In this document: positions 14,276-16,337 of the stretch, piece after piece | How the letters are laid out: each line of letters begins with the position of its first letter | Position numbering within the stretch: the stretch's first letter is position 1 | NCBI GenBank assembly: GCA_035315125.1 | Contig: DATFYI010000091.1 | Coordinates: 1 to 16,337 of the forward strand | Source of the DNA: DATFYI01 sp035315125 | GTDB taxonomy: Bacteria > Chloroflexota > Anaerolineae > Anaerolineales > Anaerolineaceae | Length of the DNA stretch: 16,337 nucleotides | Direction of reading: 5' to 3' | Notes under the pieces: model-generated | Seen by the model: the letters and a program-made list of their open reading frames with translations, nothing else | What the model was told of the DNA's origin: nothing | Databases searched by the model: none | Translations under genes and position numbers: made by a program

Positions 14276-16120
14276 ATGCCAAAATCATTGAATTTAATCT
14301 CCCAAATTAAAGAATTGTGTCTGATTACCAAGGCGGATTGGGTCGTAATAATTGTTCGCAAAAAAGAGACCTGGGAAATTCAGATTGTCCAGGGATTAAA
14401 TAAACAGGGCCAATCCATCCTTCGAAATTATCTCAATGACCCAGTAATCAATGCCTGGGTTTCGGGCGCATTATTAAGCGGTCGTGGTCGCTGGCGGAAA
14501 TTTTCAGAAAAAGCCTTCCACTTAGATTGTGAGCGGCTCTATTTATTTCCAAGCCAATCGATCGATATTGCATTGATCGTAGGCACGGATGAATTAGATA
14601 AAACAGGTCAGACTTTTTGGCGAATTTTTGCGGGTTTAATCAATGGATTACAGTTGATAACACCCCCATTTTCTACCGACTTACAGATTACTTTTCAGAA
14701 AGAAAAATTTTCTGCAATTCAATATCAGGGTCTATCTGGGTTGCTCGATCACATCGTTGAACAGGTCCAGCAAATAGTCCAATATGAGGCACTCTGGATT
14801 GGTATTAAGCACGGTGAAGTACTGGTAATTGAAAAAGCCACCAATGGAGCTGATTGGTTAGAACAAACAGAATTTCAAACTGAAGATGCAACGAATATTT
14901 TCTCATTATTAGAAAACGGAATTACTCACCGTGAGTTAAATTCTCCTGGTTGGTCTTTTCTTCACCGATCGATTAATGGCACATCCAGCCGGTTTTGGGT
15001 TGGTATTCCAATATTGAATGGCCAGACAATCATCGGTTTAATTTCAATCTTTGGTTCTCAGCGATATTTACATAAAGATTTAGAAAATATAAAACAACTG
15101 GCTCAACATGTTGCCTCTGCTTTGTATAGTGAGATTGAGCGAATAGAAATTAACAGGCAGTTTACCTTTATTCATCGATTCAATGATATTGTTCTGGCAG
15201 CGACTCAAGGAGAGAACCTGGAAGAAGTTACGCGATCATTAATTCGTCTTCTGGCAGACAATTTTAAAACCCCATTCGTTGGATTGCTGCTGCCTACAGC
15301 AGATCGAAAATATTTGTATCAATATGGCGCTGAGCCGGTTGATTCAGAATCCGTATACCCGCTTCAGAATACTTTGATCGGTCGTGTATTTGAAACAGGC
15401 ATCCCTATACAAATAAGAGATGCTGGTAAAGAAATCGTTTCATATAAGCTGACTCCAGGAATATTGTCAGAATTGGCCGTCCCGCTAATTTACCATGGAA
15501 AAGTTACGGGTGTTTTAAATGTGGAAAGCACCAGGGCTAACGCCATTCATCGAGATATGGTGGAGTTATTGGCGCTGGTTGTAGGATATATGGCCGGATT
15601 TCTGGAGTTTTTAAGACTTCAACAGGAGACTGATGTAAGGTCCAGTAACCTAAACTTAATCTGCAACTTAATCCAAAAAATAAGTGGGTTATCGGATATC
15701 CAGGAGATTATACAGATTTCTGCTGATTCATTAGCTGAACACTTCATTGATTCTAACATCCAGATTATTGTGGAAGAGAATGTCAATCAATCAAGAAGCT
15801 TCCTGGCTTCTGCAGGAAAAACCAAAGCTGATGTTGATGAAACAGCAGCTAAACAAGGGTTATTGGACTTTCTAAAAAAGTACCAAACAGATGAAAAGAT
15901 TGAAGAGGATCTTACTTTATCACATATTTTTCCAAATGGTAATAGGCAGCAACTTGTCCGTCAAATCCTTTTACCAATTCAAAAAAATAATACTCCATTA
16001 GGTCTTATTAATGTTACTGGTCTTGCTGAACCGAATTATAACTATACTGATATATTGATGGTTGAAGTAGTAACCGAGGTTCTTTCTAGCCACTTACCCC
16101 TAAATGTTATTATTAATTAG
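14276..16120 (+). CDS. Multi-GAF-domain protein without recognised output domain
   Basis: 614-residue soluble protein. Repeats of GAF-like fold fill it: a degenerate first unit at about 5-130, a second at about 150-285 (VGIPILNGQTIIGLISIFG), a third and clearest at about 305-445 (LAVPLIYHGKVTGVLNVES) and a fourth at about 455-605 (QILLPIQKNNTPLGLINVTG). GAF domains bind small ligands, nucleotides or chromophores, or form dimers. No kinase, cyclase, GGDEF, PP2C or DNA-binding domain follows before the stop, so the protein probably acts through a partner. C15, C85 and C463 are the only cysteines, so a bilin-type site is not supported. No strong ribosome-binding site precedes the ATG. Whether an output gene follows beyond the window end cannot be seen. 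Confidence 0.8.
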   Translation: MPKSLNLISQIKELCLITKADWVVIIVRKKETWEIQIVQGLNKQGQSILRNYLNDPVINAWVSGALLSGRGRWRKFSEKAFHLDCERLYLFPSQSIDIALIVGTDELDKTGQTFWRIFAGLINGLQLITPPFSTDLQITFQKEKFSAIQYQGLSGLLDHIVEQVQQIVQYEALWIGIKHGEVLVIEKATNGADWLEQTEFQTEDATNIFSLLENGITHRELNSPGWSFLHRSINGTSSRFWVGIPILNGQTIIGLISIFGSQRYLHKDLENIKQLAQHVASALYSEIERIEINRQFTFIHRFNDIVLAATQGENLEEVTRSLIRLLADNFKTPFVGLLLPTADRKYLYQYGAEPVDSESVYPLQNTLIGRVFETGIPIQIRDAGKEIVSYKLTPGILSELAVPLIYHGKVTGVLNVESTRANAIHRDMVELLALVVGYMAGFLEFLRLQQETDVRSSNLNLICNLIQKISGLSDIQEIIQISADSLAEHFIDSNIQIIVEENVNQSRSFLASAGKTKADVDETAAKQGLLDFLKKYQTDEKIEEDLTLSHIFPNGNRQQLVRQILLPIQKNNTPLGLINVTGLAEPNYNYTDILMVEVVTEVLSSHLPLNVIIN

Positions 16121-16337
16121 GGAAGAGAAATATATCCTGATTTGAAAAATCTTGACGAAAGATCTTATTTTGGGCTTTTGGAACAAACGAAAATAACAAT
16201 GTGTATTTTCTGACTAGCTATCAATCAGAGTGGGGTTTCTCTGGATTAATAATGTATGCGGCGTCGGATACATTTTGGATTTAGAAGGTAAAGTTGTCGA
16301 GCTACCTGACTAAGATTGCCAGGGAATATCGGTTGAT
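16121..16337. other. Terminal 217 bases, no gene seen
   Basis: All frames are interrupted. A weak ATCTT-gacga-AAGAT hairpin (16149-16163) follows the GAF gene but lacks a clean T-run. Short open stretches near 16200-16310 read as protein-like pieces in different frames, but nothing can be assigned. Confidence 0.4.

Noticed and set aside
16200..16310. Protein-like fragments in two frames near the window end, possibly a decayed gene
   Set aside because: Stretches are under 30 codons, in different frames, and match no family that I recognise. There is not enough to call a pseudogene.

Overview
The window is about 16.3 kb of compactly coded bacterial DNA of moderate G+C, with no mobile element, CRISPR array or rRNA. 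I see ten protein genes of substantial size, one small ORF and one tRNA. The organism is most likely an Anaerolineae-type member of Chloroflexota. This is inferred from the mix of a zinc-ribbon/class III cyclase/AAA/TPR giant protein, a response-regulator-thioredoxin-reductase fusion and multi-GAF proteins, not from a phylogenetic marker that I could align.

Layout. (1) 68-1490: hisS (histidyl-tRNA synthetase), followed 21 nt later by tRNA-His(GTG) and a terminator. The tRNA promoter appears to overlap the end of hisS. (2) 1593-1842: a 65-residue protein of unknown function with its own terminator. (3) 1863-9029: a signalling block on the + strand. It holds a response regulator fused to a glutaredoxin-like domain and a thioredoxin-reductase-like flavoprotein. 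Three bases later comes a soluble histidine kinase with a cyclic-nucleotide-binding domain, and then a 1233-residue zinc-ribbon/nucleotide cyclase/AAA ATPase/TPR protein. (4) 9124-10368, - strand: a membrane-embedded M28 zinc peptidase. (5) 10471-11646: an AIF-like FAD/NAD oxidoreductase, divergent from the peptidase. (6) 11922-13979: an operon of a HAD hydrolase and 6-phosphogluconate dehydrogenase, preceded by a leader with several perfect palindromes. (7) 14276-16120: a protein made almost wholly of GAF-like domains. The last 217 bases hold no gene I can support.

How it may work together. The signalling block suggests a soluble chain: the cyclase makes a cyclic nucleotide, the nucleotide is read by the CAP-like domain of the kinase, and the kinase phosphorylates Asp62 of the receiver, which is attached directly to a flavoenzyme. 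The flavoenzyme keeps its FAD and NAD(P)H binding motifs. However, it has lost the redox CxxC of thioredoxin reductase (now GAAL), and the attached glutaredoxin-like domain has SxxS where CxxC would be. It is therefore unlikely to be a true thioredoxin reductase. The fused regulator/reductase architecture is already known as an annotated family, so the novelty lies in the double loss of cysteines, the large insertion in the kinase and the adjacency of all three components.
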